Positions 35,021 to 42,675 of a DNA stretch of 64,000 bases are shown here, in pieces. A program made the position numbers and the translations under genes. Origin of the DNA: Pseudomonas putida. Its GTDB lineage: Bacteria > Pseudomonadota > Gammaproteobacteria > Pseudomonadales > Pseudomonadaceae. Where the stretch lies: contig NZ_CP018846.1 in NCBI RefSeq assembly GCF_002025705.1, positions 797,501 through 861,500 of the forward strand. Direction: 5' to 3'. The notes under the pieces were generated by a model that was not told where the DNA came from, did not search any database, and saw nothing but the letters and a program-made list of their open reading frames with translations. The first letter of the stretch is position 1, and the number at the start of each line of letters is the position of its first letter.

Positions 35021-36403
35021 TCACTCTGCTTGAAATACCAGTGTGAAGCGAGTCGGCCCTGAAGGGCTGCTGCTTACCTCGACCCGCCCACCATGCAGCT
35101 GCATGATCGACTTCACGATCGCCAACCCCAGACCCGTCCCGCCCTCCAGCCGCGAACGCCCCGACCCCACGCGGTAGAAGCGCTCGAACAACTGCGGCCA
35201 GTGTGCTTCGGCAATTCCCGGCCCCTGATTCTCCACCCACATCAGTACCTCGCTGCCCTGGCGCTCAATGCCCAGCTTCACCGCCTGTCCGTCTGGTCCG
35301 TGACGAATGGCATTGCTCAGCAGATTCGACAGCGCCCGCTGGAACATCAAGCGGTCTGCCAGCGCCGTACCCCAGCCCTGCAGGCGCAGCTCGATATGCT
35401 TCAACTCGGCACTGAAGGCAAACAGTTCGCTCACTTGCGCCGCTTCATCCGCCAACGCCAGCGGCTTGAGCGCCACCTGTGCCTGCGGCTGGCTGACCTG
35501 GGCGAGGAACAGCATGTCGTTGATGATGCGGTTGAGCCGGGTCAGCTCCTCGATGCTGTCTTCCAGCACCTCCCGGTAGTTCTCGCTTTCACGCTCGCGG
35601 GCCAGGGTGACCTGGGCCTTGCCCATCAGGTTGCTCAGCGGCGTGCGCAGTTCGTGGGCCAGGTCGTCAGAGAACTGCGACAGCTGGCGTACACCCTGAT
35701 CCAGGCGGTCGAGCATCACATTGATGCTGCGCGCCAGCTCTGCCAGTTCCAGGGGCAGCCCGGTGGCGGGCAGGCGATGTTGCAGATCCTGGGCAGAGAC
35801 CTGCCCGGCAATGCGGCGGAAGTGGCGCAGTGGCTTCAAGCCTCGTTGCATCAGCCACCAGGCGCCAGCGCCGATCAGCAGCAACAGCAGTGGCAGGGCC
35901 AGCAGGGTCGAGTGCAGGTAGGCCTGAAGCAGGGCGTGGTCATCGGCCCGGTTGAGCGACATCATCACCCGCACCGGGGTGTCGTCGCGAAGGCGCATCT
36001 GGCGGGTGACGGTGAGGATCTGGCTGCCGCTGCTGTCACGCCATTCGTGGTAGTTCAGGCGTGCATCGGTGTGCAACTCACCAACACGCGACTCAAGTGC
36101 AGGGCCGAGGCTGAGCAGGTGCGGGTGGCGGCCATCGAGGGCCAGCACGCTGAGGCTGAGGTTGTCGTGGCCCATCACCAGGTCGAGCAACGGATGGGCA
36201 CGGCTGCCAAGGTCCTCGCTGCGCAAGTCGACTCGCAGGTTGTGTTCCACCTGCAACATCTTGCGCGCCAGGTCCTTGCGGGCGCGGCTGTCCAGTTCGT
36301 GGTCGAGGGCGAACACTGCCAGGCAGGCGAGCAGCAGCACCAGGGCGGCGCCCATCAGGGTCACACTCAGGCCCAGGCGCAGCGACAGGCTGGCGTGCTT
36401 CAC
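35021..36403 (-). CDS. Heavy-metal-type sensor histidine kinase (CopS/CzcS/IrlS family)
   Basis: A 460-residue membrane kinase: TM at about 12-33, periplasmic sensor to about 160, TM at about 163-184, HAMP, DHp box [12 protein letters not shown] with H250, N-box [10 protein letters not shown], and G-boxes ENQGPGI and GGTGLGLAI. The layout and the short periplasmic domain match the copper/zinc/cadmium sensors CopS, CusS and CzcS. The metal is not deducible. It overlaps the response regulator by 4 bases. No efflux or copper-binding genes adjoin; the only neighbour across the divergent region is a small secreted protein. Confidence 0.88.
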   Translation of the reverse strand: MKHASLSLRLGLSVTLMGAALVLLLACLAVFALDHELDSRARKDLARKMLQVEHNLRVDLRSEDLGSRAHPLLDLVMGHDNLSLSVLALDGRHPHLLSLGPALESRVGELHTDARLNYHEWRDSSGSQILTVTRQMRLRDDTPVRVMMSLNRADDHALLQAYLHSTLLALPLLLLLIGAGAWWLMQRGLKPLRHFRRIAGQVSAQDLQHRLPATGLPLELAELARSINVMLDRLDQGVRQLSQFSDDLAHELRTPLSNLMGKAQVTLARERESENYREVLEDSIEELTRLNRIINDMLFLAQVSQPQAQVALKPLALADEAAQVSELFAFSAELKHIELRLQGWGTALADRLMFQRALSNLLSNAIRHGPDGQAVKLGIERQGSEVLMWVENQGPGIAEAHWPQLFERFYRVGSGRSRLEGGTGLGLAIVKSIMQLHGGRVEVSSSPSGPTRFTLVFQAE

Positions 36404-37074
36404 ACGCGGGCCTCAAGGACATAACCAACGCCGCGCAGGGTATGGATCAGCTTGTCGTCGAACGGGTCGTCGATCTTCGCCCGCAGCCGGCGGATCGAGA
36501 CTTCGACCACATTGGTGTCGCAATCGAAGTTCATGTCCCACACCAGCGAGATGATCTGCGTGCGCGATAGCACTTCGCCGCTCTGGCGCATCAGCAGGTG
36601 CAGCAGGGCGAATTCCTTGGCGGTCAGTTCGATACGCTTGCCAGCGCGGTAGGCGCGGTGGCGGCCGGGGTCCAGCTCGAGGTCGGCGACGCGCAGGGTG
36701 CTCGGTTGCAGTTGCTGGTCGTTACGGCGCAGCAGGCTGCGAATGCGGGCCAGCAATTCGGGAAACTCGAACGGTTTGAGCAGGTAGTCGTCAGCGCCCA
36801 GATCCAGGCCTTTGACCCGGTCTGCCAGGCGACCATGGGCAGTGAGCATCATGATGCGCGTGGCCGCTTCGGCGCGCAGGCGTTGCAGCACCGTCCAGCC
36901 GTCAAGTTCGGGCAGGTTGACGTCGAGAATGATCAGGTCGTAGGGCTGCTGGCGTGCCAGGTGCAGGCCGTCGGTGCCGGTGTGGGCGCAGTCGACCACG
37001 TAGCCGTTTTCGCGCAGGCCTTGTTGCAGGTAGTCGGCAGTACGCAGTTCGTCCTCGATGATCAGTAGGCGCAT
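36400..37074 (-). CDS. Heavy-metal-type response regulator (CopR/CzcR family)
   Basis: A 224-residue OmpR-type regulator. The receiver domain has phospho-acceptor D51 ([14 protein letters not shown]) and [12 protein letters not shown]; the DNA-binding domain contains [30 protein letters not shown] and [17 protein letters not shown], the last being characteristic of the CopR/CusR/CzcR/IrlR group. It is the first gene of the regulator-kinase pair and is divergent from the 67-residue secreted protein, which is a plausible target. Confidence 0.9.
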   Translation of the reverse strand: MRLLIIEDELRTADYLQQGLRENGYVVDCAHTGTDGLHLARQQPYDLIILDVNLPELDGWTVLQRLRAEAATRIMMLTAHGRLADRVKGLDLGADDYLLKPFEFPELLARIRSLLRRNDQQLQPSTLRVADLELDPGRHRAYRAGKRIELTAKEFALLHLLMRQSGEVLSRTQIISLVWDMNFDCDTNVVEVSIRRLRAKIDDPFDDKLIHTLRGVGYVLEARV

Positions 37075-37315
37075 GGGCGGGCTCGGTGTGCTGGAAAGGG
37101 CAGGATTCTCAAGCCTGTAGGGGCTTCAGGGTCAAGCCGCAGGATGTTACGGCATGCGAATGGCCCATCGGCGTAGATAACGGATTTGTAATCCTGGTGT
37201 TATCTGGCGGTTGGCCAAGGCTACCTTGCAAGACTGTAATGCCCGCCTCACCTTGGCGTTAGCTACCCTTGGATACGCTTGCCCTGTCTGATCGGTTATC
37301 AACGAGGCAAGCACG

Positions 37316-37519
37316 ATGAACCTGACCAAATACCTGCTGTTGGCGACCCTTGCCCTGGGCAGCGCCAGCGTTTACGCCGAAGGCGGCGCCGAACGTTCCA
37401 AGCAATTCTGGCAAGCGTTCCGCCAGGACCAGGAGCGCCTGCATGGCGACAAGCAACAGGCTGTCGCCGAGCGCGAGCGCAAGGCACAGGAGAAGGCCCG
37501 CGAGGTGGCCAAGGACTGA
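37316..37519 (+). CDS. Small secreted charged protein, divergent from the metal two-component system
   Basis: A 67-residue protein with a clear Sec signal peptide (MNLTKYLLLATLALGSASVYA, cleavage after about 21). The mature 46 residues are highly charged and probably helical, with a run of Glu, Lys and Arg (ERERKAQEKAREVAKD). No cysteine and only one histidine are present, so it is not an obvious metal chelator. It faces the copR-like regulator across 241 bases that hold two TGTAAT half-sites (37187 and 37235). It ends in a good terminator. No family function is known to me. Confidence 0.75.
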   Translation: MNLTKYLLLATLALGSASVYAEGGAERSKQFWQAFRQDQERLHGDKQQAVAERERKAQEKAREVAKD

Positions 37520-37570
37520 GTGAGCAACAGCAGCTGTGCCAGCACTGCTCCCTGGCACCGCTGTGATTCA

Positions 37571-37594
37571 GGCGTCCATATGGACGCCTTTTTT
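37571..37594 (+). terminator. Rho-independent terminator after the small secreted protein gene
   Basis: GGCGTCCATATGGACGCC, a perfect palindrome, followed by TTTTTT. The T-run overlaps the cmoB stop region on the other strand. Confidence 0.88.
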
Positions 37595-38549
37595 ATTTGC
37601 GCGCCAGCAGCGTGGCGCGGCGCGGGGCCGGCAGGCCTTCGATGGTCTTGCTGTGGTCGTTCGGGTCGAGGAAATCGCCCAGTGACTGATAGCGCATCCA
37701 TTCGGTGCTGCGCTGTTCCTCGACGCTGGTGACACTCACGTCCACGCAGCGCACATCAGTGAAACCGGCGCGGCGCAACCAGCGCTCCAGGGCCGGTACC
37801 GACGGCAGGTACCAGACGTTGCGCATCTGCGCGTAGCGGTCTTCGGGTACCAGCACCTGGTTTTCATCGCCTTCGATCACCAGGGTTTCCAGCACCAGTT
37901 CGCCGCCTTTGACCAAACAGTCCTTGAGCGCCAGCAAGTGCTCGATGGGCGAGCGGCGATGGTAGAACACACCCATGGAGAACACTGTGTCGAAGCCTTC
38001 GAGGTTGGCCGGCAGCTCTTCCAGTGCGAACGGCAAGTGCCAGGCGGGCAGCTCGGGCAAATACTGCTGCACGGCTTGGAACTGGCAGAAGAACAGCCAG
38101 TTGGGGTCAACGCCGATGACCATGTCGGCGCCGGCACCGAGCATGCGCCACTGGTAGTAACCGTTGCCGCAGCCGACATCGAGCACGCGTTTGCCCTTGA
38201 GGTCCAGGTGCGGACCGACCCGCGACCACTTCCAGTCCGAGCGCCATTCGGTGTCGACATGTACACCGAACAGGTCGAACGGCCCCTTGCGCCAGGGCGA
38301 CAGGCCCATCAGCGCCTGGCGCATCTGCGCGCGGGTGGCGTCATCGCAGTCGCAATCCAGGCGCAGGCCGTCGGCCAGGTCGATAACGCTCGGCTGCAGG
38401 GCCGGCAGCGCATCGAGCGCGCCGCGCCAGCGGTCGAGGTCGCCATGGCCTTTTTCCAGCTTGGCTTCCAGTTGAGCTTGCAGGCCCTGGGACCAGGCAG
38501 CCAGGGGGGTGCCCGCCAGGCGGCGGACGAGGGGGGAAAGATCGATCAT
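37593..38549 (-). CDS. cmoB: tRNA U34 carboxymethyltransferase CmoB
   Basis: A 318-residue enzyme that transfers a carboxymethyl group from carboxy-S-adenosylmethionine to 5-hydroxyuridine at wobble position 34, giving cmo5U. The SAM-type fold motif [20 protein letters not shown] lies at about 125-145, and the family-typical [13 protein letters not shown] follows. Its start overlaps the cmoA stop by 4 bases; CmoA makes the unusual cofactor, so the two are coupled. Confidence 0.95.
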   Translation of the reverse strand: MIDLSPLVRRLAGTPLAAWSQGLQAQLEAKLEKGHGDLDRWRGALDALPALQPSVIDLADGLRLDCDCDDATRAQMRQALMGLSPWRKGPFDLFGVHVDTEWRSDWKWSRVGPHLDLKGKRVLDVGCGNGYYQWRMLGAGADMVIGVDPNWLFFCQFQAVQQYLPELPAWHLPFALEELPANLEGFDTVFSMGVFYHRRSPIEHLLALKDCLVKGGELVLETLVIEGDENQVLVPEDRYAQMRNVWYLPSVPALERWLRRAGFTDVRCVDVSVTSVEEQRSTEWMRYQSLGDFLDPNDHSKTIEGLPAPRRATLLARK

Positions 38550-39289
38550 GGCAAGGCTATCAGCGAGGCGAAGTTAAGGCATTGGAACCACGGCACCACC
38601 TTGGAGAAGCCGGCCGCGCGCAGGCGTTCTTCATGGGCTTCCAGGGTGTCGGGCTTCATCACGTTCTCGATGGCGCTGCGCTTCTGGGCGATTTCCAGTT
38701 CGCTGTAGCCATTGGCCCGCTTGAAGTCCAGGTGCAGTTCGTTGAGCAGGTTCTGCTCCGCGTCGTCGGCGAAGCGCAGTTTTTCAGAGAGGATCAGCGC
38801 GCCGCCGGGCAGCAGTGCCTGGCGAATCCGGCCAAGCAGCGCCAGGCGCTGTTCCGGGGCGATGAACTGCAGTGTGAAGTTCATCGCCACCACCGAGGCC
38901 GGTTCGAAGGGCAGGGTAAGGATGTCGGCGTCCAGCACTTCGACTGGCAGCAGTTCCTGGAACATCGAGTCTTGGGCGGTGAGGTACTGGCGGCATCGTT
39001 CGACCATGGCAGCGGAATTGTCCACCGCGATTACCCGGCAGCCGTCGCTGCGCACATGGCGGCGCAGCGACTGGGTCACGGCACCCAGGGAGGCCCCGAG
39101 ATCGTACAGCGCAGTGTTCGGCTGGGCGAAGCGCGCAGCCAGCACGCCAAGGTTTTCGACGATGGTCGGGTAACCGGGCACCGAGCGCTTGATCATGTCC
39201 GGAAACACGCGCACCACGTCTTCGTTGAACACGAAGTCGGGGACTTGCTCCAGGGGTTGGGCGAAAAGGCGGTCGGGTTGTTTGCTCAC
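38546..39289 (-). CDS. cmoA: Carboxy-S-adenosyl-L-methionine synthase CmoA
   Basis: A 247-residue enzyme that converts SAM and prephenate to carboxy-SAM for CmoB. Visible motifs: [17 protein letters not shown] (cofactor loop), [23 protein letters not shown], and [11 protein letters not shown]. Length and motifs fit CmoA well. First gene of the cmoAB pair, followed by cmoB with a 4-base overlap. Confidence 0.95.
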   Translation of the reverse strand: MSKQPDRLFAQPLEQVPDFVFNEDVVRVFPDMIKRSVPGYPTIVENLGVLAARFAQPNTALYDLGASLGAVTQSLRRHVRSDGCRVIAVDNSAAMVERCRQYLTAQDSMFQELLPVEVLDADILTLPFEPASVVAMNFTLQFIAPEQRLALLGRIRQALLPGGALILSEKLRFADDAEQNLLNELHLDFKRANGYSELEIAQKRSAIENVMKPDTLEAHEERLRAAGFSKVVPWFQCLNFASLIALP

Positions 39290-39378
39290 GGTGAATCCAG
39301 GCGGCTGGCGATATGCAGGGCCGGCATTCTAGCCAAACCGCGGCGCGGATGCATGGTTCGCTGACCAGCGCTGTGCGT

Positions 39379-39771
39379 TCAGTCGACGCGGATCGCGCAG
39401 TCGAAGGTCTGTACCGGGCGTACTTCCGGGGCCCAGGGTTGCTGGTAGACCAGCATCAGGTGGCCTTCACCGGCGGCACGGGCCTGGTAGCGCCAGGTCG
39501 AGATGCCCGAGCTGCCGACGATACCGGCGTCTTCGGGTGCACTGTAGACCTCGGGGCCCAGGCTTTGTAGCACGTTGGATGCCGGGTTCTGCACCAGCCA
39601 GCGGTAACCGGTGGTGGGGTTGCTGGGCAGGGTCAGGGTGATGCTCTGGCCGACCTGCAGGCGCTTGGGGCATTCGCTTTCGGCGTCCAGTTCGACGGTT
39701 TGTTTCGGCTGCTGGGCGCAGGCGGCGAGCAGGGCGAAGCTCAGGGGAACGAGCAGACGAGGGGCAGTCAT
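39379..39771 (-). CDS. Chagasin-like (I42) cysteine-protease inhibitor lipoprotein
   Basis: A 130-residue predicted lipoprotein: signal MTAPRLLVPLSFALLAAC with Cys at 18. The mature domain shows the inhibitor family I42 loops NPTTGYRW and GISTWRYQA, which in chagasin insert into papain-like active sites. The start at 39771 is preferred to an upstream frame that translates a repeat. It follows the lon/asrA gene on the same strand, separated by an inverted repeat. P. aeruginosa has the same neighbours (an inhibitor of cysteine peptidase next to asrA). The target protease is unknown. Confidence 0.85.
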   Translation of the reverse strand: MTAPRLLVPLSFALLAACAQQPKQTVELDAESECPKRLQVGQSITLTLPSNPTTGYRWLVQNPASNVLQSLGPEVYSAPEDAGIVGSSGISTWRYQARAAGEGHLMLVYQQPWAPEVRPVQTFDCAIRVD

Positions 39772-39844
39772 GGTGGCTCCAGAGGCTGACGATGGCCTGA
39801 GGATAACCGATGTTGCGGGCAATCGTACGCCCGACACTGTTGCT

Positions 39845-39957
39845 GTAGGAGCGGCCTTGCGTCGCGATAGGGCTGCGCAGCAGCCCCGGCATCGATGCAG
39901 TGGTCGAGATCCCAGGGCCGCTTTGCGGCCCATTCGCGACACAAGGCCGCTCCTACA
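39845..39957. repeat. Inverted repeat, GTAGGAGCGGCC family, between lon/asrA and the I42 inhibitor
   Basis: GTAGGAGCGGCCTTGCGTCG on the left and CGACACAAGGCCGCTCCTAC on the right, with one arm diverged (GCGATAG against GCGAATG). Centre contains GC-rich secondary hairpins. Third copy of the family in the window. Confidence 0.85.
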
Positions 39958-39974
39958 ACAAACGAGGCGGTGGG

Positions 39975-42395
39975 TCAGAACAAGACTTTGGCGACGTCCG
40001 TGAAGCGCTTGGCGAAATGCACGGTCATGCCTTCGCGCAGGTAGTCCGGCAGTTCCTCGAAATCACCACGGTTGGGTTCGGGCAGGATCAGCTCGAAAAT
40101 CTTCTGGCGCCGCGCCGCGATCACTTTTTCGCGCACGCCGCCAATCGGCAGCACCTGGCCGGTGAGGGTCAGCTCGCCGGTCATGGCGACGCCTTTCTTC
40201 GGCGCCTGGTCGCGGGCCAGCGAAAGCAGCGCGCTGGCCATGGTGATACCGGCACTTGGGCCATCCTTTGGTGTGGCGCCTTCAGGCACGTGCAGGTGAA
40301 TGAACGCTTCATTGAAGAAGCCCGGGTCGCCGCCAAACTGCTTGAGGTTGGAACTGACGTAGCTGTAGGCGATTTCGGCGGACTCCTTCATCACATCGCC
40401 GAGTTTGCCGGTGAGCTTGAAGCCGCGGTTCAGGGTATGGATGCGCGTCGCCTCGATCGGCAAGGTCGCGCCCCCCATGCTGGTCCAGGCAAGGCCTGTT
40501 ATCACCCCTTTGCCAGCCAATACCTGCTCGCTGCGGAACACCGGCATGCCCAGGGCAGCCTCCAGGTCCTTGTTGCCGATCTTGATCTTGGCATCCGGGT
40601 CCTCCAGCAACCTGACCACGGCCTTGCGCACCAGCTTGCCCAGCTGTTTCTCCAGCTGGCGTACGCCGGCTTCACGGGCATAGCCCTCGATCACCGTGCG
40701 CAGGGCGCTGTCGCTGATGCTCAGGCTGGTCTTGGCCACGCCGGCCTTTTCCAGCTGCTTGGGCCACAGGTGGCGCTTGGCGATGGCCAGCTTCTCTTCG
40801 GTGATGTAGCCAGACAGGCGGATCACTTCCATACGGTCGAGCAGCGGCCCTGGGATTGAGTCCAGGGTGTTGGCGGTGCACACGAACAGCACCTTGGACA
40901 GGTCCAGGCGCAGGTCCAGGTAGTGGTCCAGGAAGTCGACATTCTGCTCCGGGTCGAGGGTTTCCAGCAGCGCCGAGGCCGGGTCGCCCTGGTAGCTCTG
41001 ACCCATCTTGTCGATCTCGTCGAGCATGATCACCGGGTTCATCACCTCGACCTCTTTCAGCGCCTGCACCAACTTGCCTGGTTGGGCGCCGATGTAGGTG
41101 CGACGGTGGCCCTTGATCTCTGCCTCGTCGCGCATGCCACCGACGCTGAAGCGGTAGAACGGCCGGCCGAGGGATTCGGCGATGGACTTGCCAATGCTGG
41201 TCTTGCCCACCCCGGGCGGGCCCACCAGCAGCACGATCGAGCCGCTGATTTCACCTTTCCAGGCGCCGACCGCGAGGAATTCGAGGATGCGTTCCTTGAT
41301 GTCGTCCAGCCCCGCGTGGTGCTGGTCGAGCACCTTGCGCGCGTGCTTGAGGTCGAGCTTGTCCTTGCCGTACTGGCCCCAGGGCAGGGCGGTGGCCCAT
41401 TCCAGGTAATTGCGGGTGACGGCGTATTCGGGCGAGCCCGTCTCGAGAATGGCCAGCTTGCCCATTTCTTCGTCGATGCGTTTTTTCGCCTGGTCGGGCA
41501 GGGTCTTGCCGGCAAGGCGCTGCTCGAACTGTTCGAGGTCGGCGCTGCGGTCGTCCTTGGTCAGGCCCAGCTCCTGCTGGATGACCTTGAGCTGCTCCTT
41601 GAGGAAGAACTCGCGCTGGTGTTCGCCGATCTGCCGATTCACCTCGGCGGAGATCTCGTTCTGCAGGCGCGCAACTTCGACCTCCTTGCGCAGCATCGGC
41701 AAGACCTTCTCCATGCGCTTGAGCATGGGCACGCAGTCGAGCACTTCCTGCAGCTGGTTGCCGGTGGCAGAGGTGAGCGCGGCAGCAAAGTCGGTGAGCG
41801 GTGACGGGTCGTTGGGGCTGAAGCGGTTGAGGTAGTTCTTCAGCTCTTCGCTGTACAGCGGGTTGAGCGGCAACAGCTCTTTGATCGCGTTGATCAGCGC
41901 CATGCCGTAGGCCTTGACTTCGTCGGTCGGCTCGGCCGGCTGGCGCGGGTACTCGACCTCGACCAGGTACGGTGGGCGATGGTGCTTGAGCCAGGTGCGG
42001 ATGCGCACCCGGGTCAGGCCCTGGGCGACGAACTGCAACTTGCCGTTTTCACGGCTGGCGTGGTGCACCTTGACCAGGGTGCCGTATTCCGGCAGCGCCG
42101 AAGTGTCGAAGTGGCGGTGGTCCTCCGGCGGGGTGTCCATGAAGAACAGTGCCAGCGAGTGGTGCTCGGTCTTGGCCACCAGGTCGAGGGTTTCGGCCCA
42201 AGGCTCTTCATTGACGATCACCGGCAGCACCTGCGCGGGGAAGAACGGGCGGTTGTGGATCGGGATCACGTAGACCTTGTCCGGCAGCTGCTGGCCGGGC
42301 AGGGCGAGGGCGTGGCCGGTTTCGGCCTGGGTGTCGGGCTGTTCGACTGCGCTGTGTTCGTCGGGTTGTTCCGGGAAATCCTGCTGGTCGCTCAT
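39975..42395 (-). CDS. asrA: Lon-family ATP-dependent protease, AsrA-like
   Basis: An 806-residue Lon-type protease: N-terminal Lon substrate domain (about 40-235), coiled middle, AAA+ module with Walker A GPPGVGKT (392-399) and Walker B IMLDEID, and C-terminal protease domain with catalytic S714 (PKDGPSAG) and K757 (GGVREK). Acidic N-terminal tail. Gene order next to the I42 inhibitor and cmoAB matches asrA of P. aeruginosa, a second Lon-like protease tied to the heat-shock response and aminoglycoside tolerance, rather than the clpX-linked lon. A near-consensus RpoH promoter precedes it. Confidence 0.9.
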   Translation of the reverse strand: MSDQQDFPEQPDEHSAVEQPDTQAETGHALALPGQQLPDKVYVIPIHNRPFFPAQVLPVIVNEEPWAETLDLVAKTEHHSLALFFMDTPPEDHRHFDTSALPEYGTLVKVHHASRENGKLQFVAQGLTRVRIRTWLKHHRPPYLVEVEYPRQPAEPTDEVKAYGMALINAIKELLPLNPLYSEELKNYLNRFSPNDPSPLTDFAAALTSATGNQLQEVLDCVPMLKRMEKVLPMLRKEVEVARLQNEISAEVNRQIGEHQREFFLKEQLKVIQQELGLTKDDRSADLEQFEQRLAGKTLPDQAKKRIDEEMGKLAILETGSPEYAVTRNYLEWATALPWGQYGKDKLDLKHARKVLDQHHAGLDDIKERILEFLAVGAWKGEISGSIVLLVGPPGVGKTSIGKSIAESLGRPFYRFSVGGMRDEAEIKGHRRTYIGAQPGKLVQALKEVEVMNPVIMLDEIDKMGQSYQGDPASALLETLDPEQNVDFLDHYLDLRLDLSKVLFVCTANTLDSIPGPLLDRMEVIRLSGYITEEKLAIAKRHLWPKQLEKAGVAKTSLSISDSALRTVIEGYAREAGVRQLEKQLGKLVRKAVVRLLEDPDAKIKIGNKDLEAALGMPVFRSEQVLAGKGVITGLAWTSMGGATLPIEATRIHTLNRGFKLTGKLGDVMKESAEIAYSYVSSNLKQFGGDPGFFNEAFIHLHVPEGATPKDGPSAGITMASALLSLARDQAPKKGVAMTGELTLTGQVLPIGGVREKVIAARRQKIFELILPEPNRGDFEELPDYLREGMTVHFAKRFTDVAKVLF

Positions 42396-42425
42396 GGGGC
42401 ACCTGCGTAAATGACTATGGTGCTT

Positions 42426-42453
42426 AGATGGGGCGCGGGGGGATGGGTTTCAA
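42426..42453 (-). promoter_or_regulatory. RpoH (sigma-32) promoter of the lon/asrA gene
   Basis: On the minus strand TTGAAA (42448-42453), a 14-base spacer, then CCCCATCT (42426-42433). This matches the CTTGAAA / CCCCATnT heat-shock consensus almost perfectly. It ends about 30 bases before the ATG. Confidence 0.82.
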
Positions 42454-42514
42454 TGGTAGACGAAGGGCGCAGAGGGAGGGTTTCATCTTTGCCAGATGAT
42501 AATGGCCTTGTCTG

Positions 42515-42630
42515 TGTAGGAGCGGCCTTGTGTCGCGAAAGGGCCGCAAGGCGGCCCCAGAATTTCAGCGGCATTGCAGAAATAGCGGGGCCACTTTGCG
42601 GCCCTTTCGCGACACAAGGCCGCTCCTACA
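42515..42630. repeat. Inverted repeat, GTAGGAGCGGCC family, between gcd and lon/asrA
   Basis: TGTAGGAGCGGCCTTGTGTC on the left is mirrored at the right end (42611-42630), and arms continue as CGCGAAAGGGCCGC; the reverse-complementary match exceeds 30 bases. Fourth copy of the family. Confidence 0.88.
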
Positions 42631-42675
42631 ATGACCGCATTTGCCGGCAGAGCCCCTGAGCGGGGCTCGAAAGTG

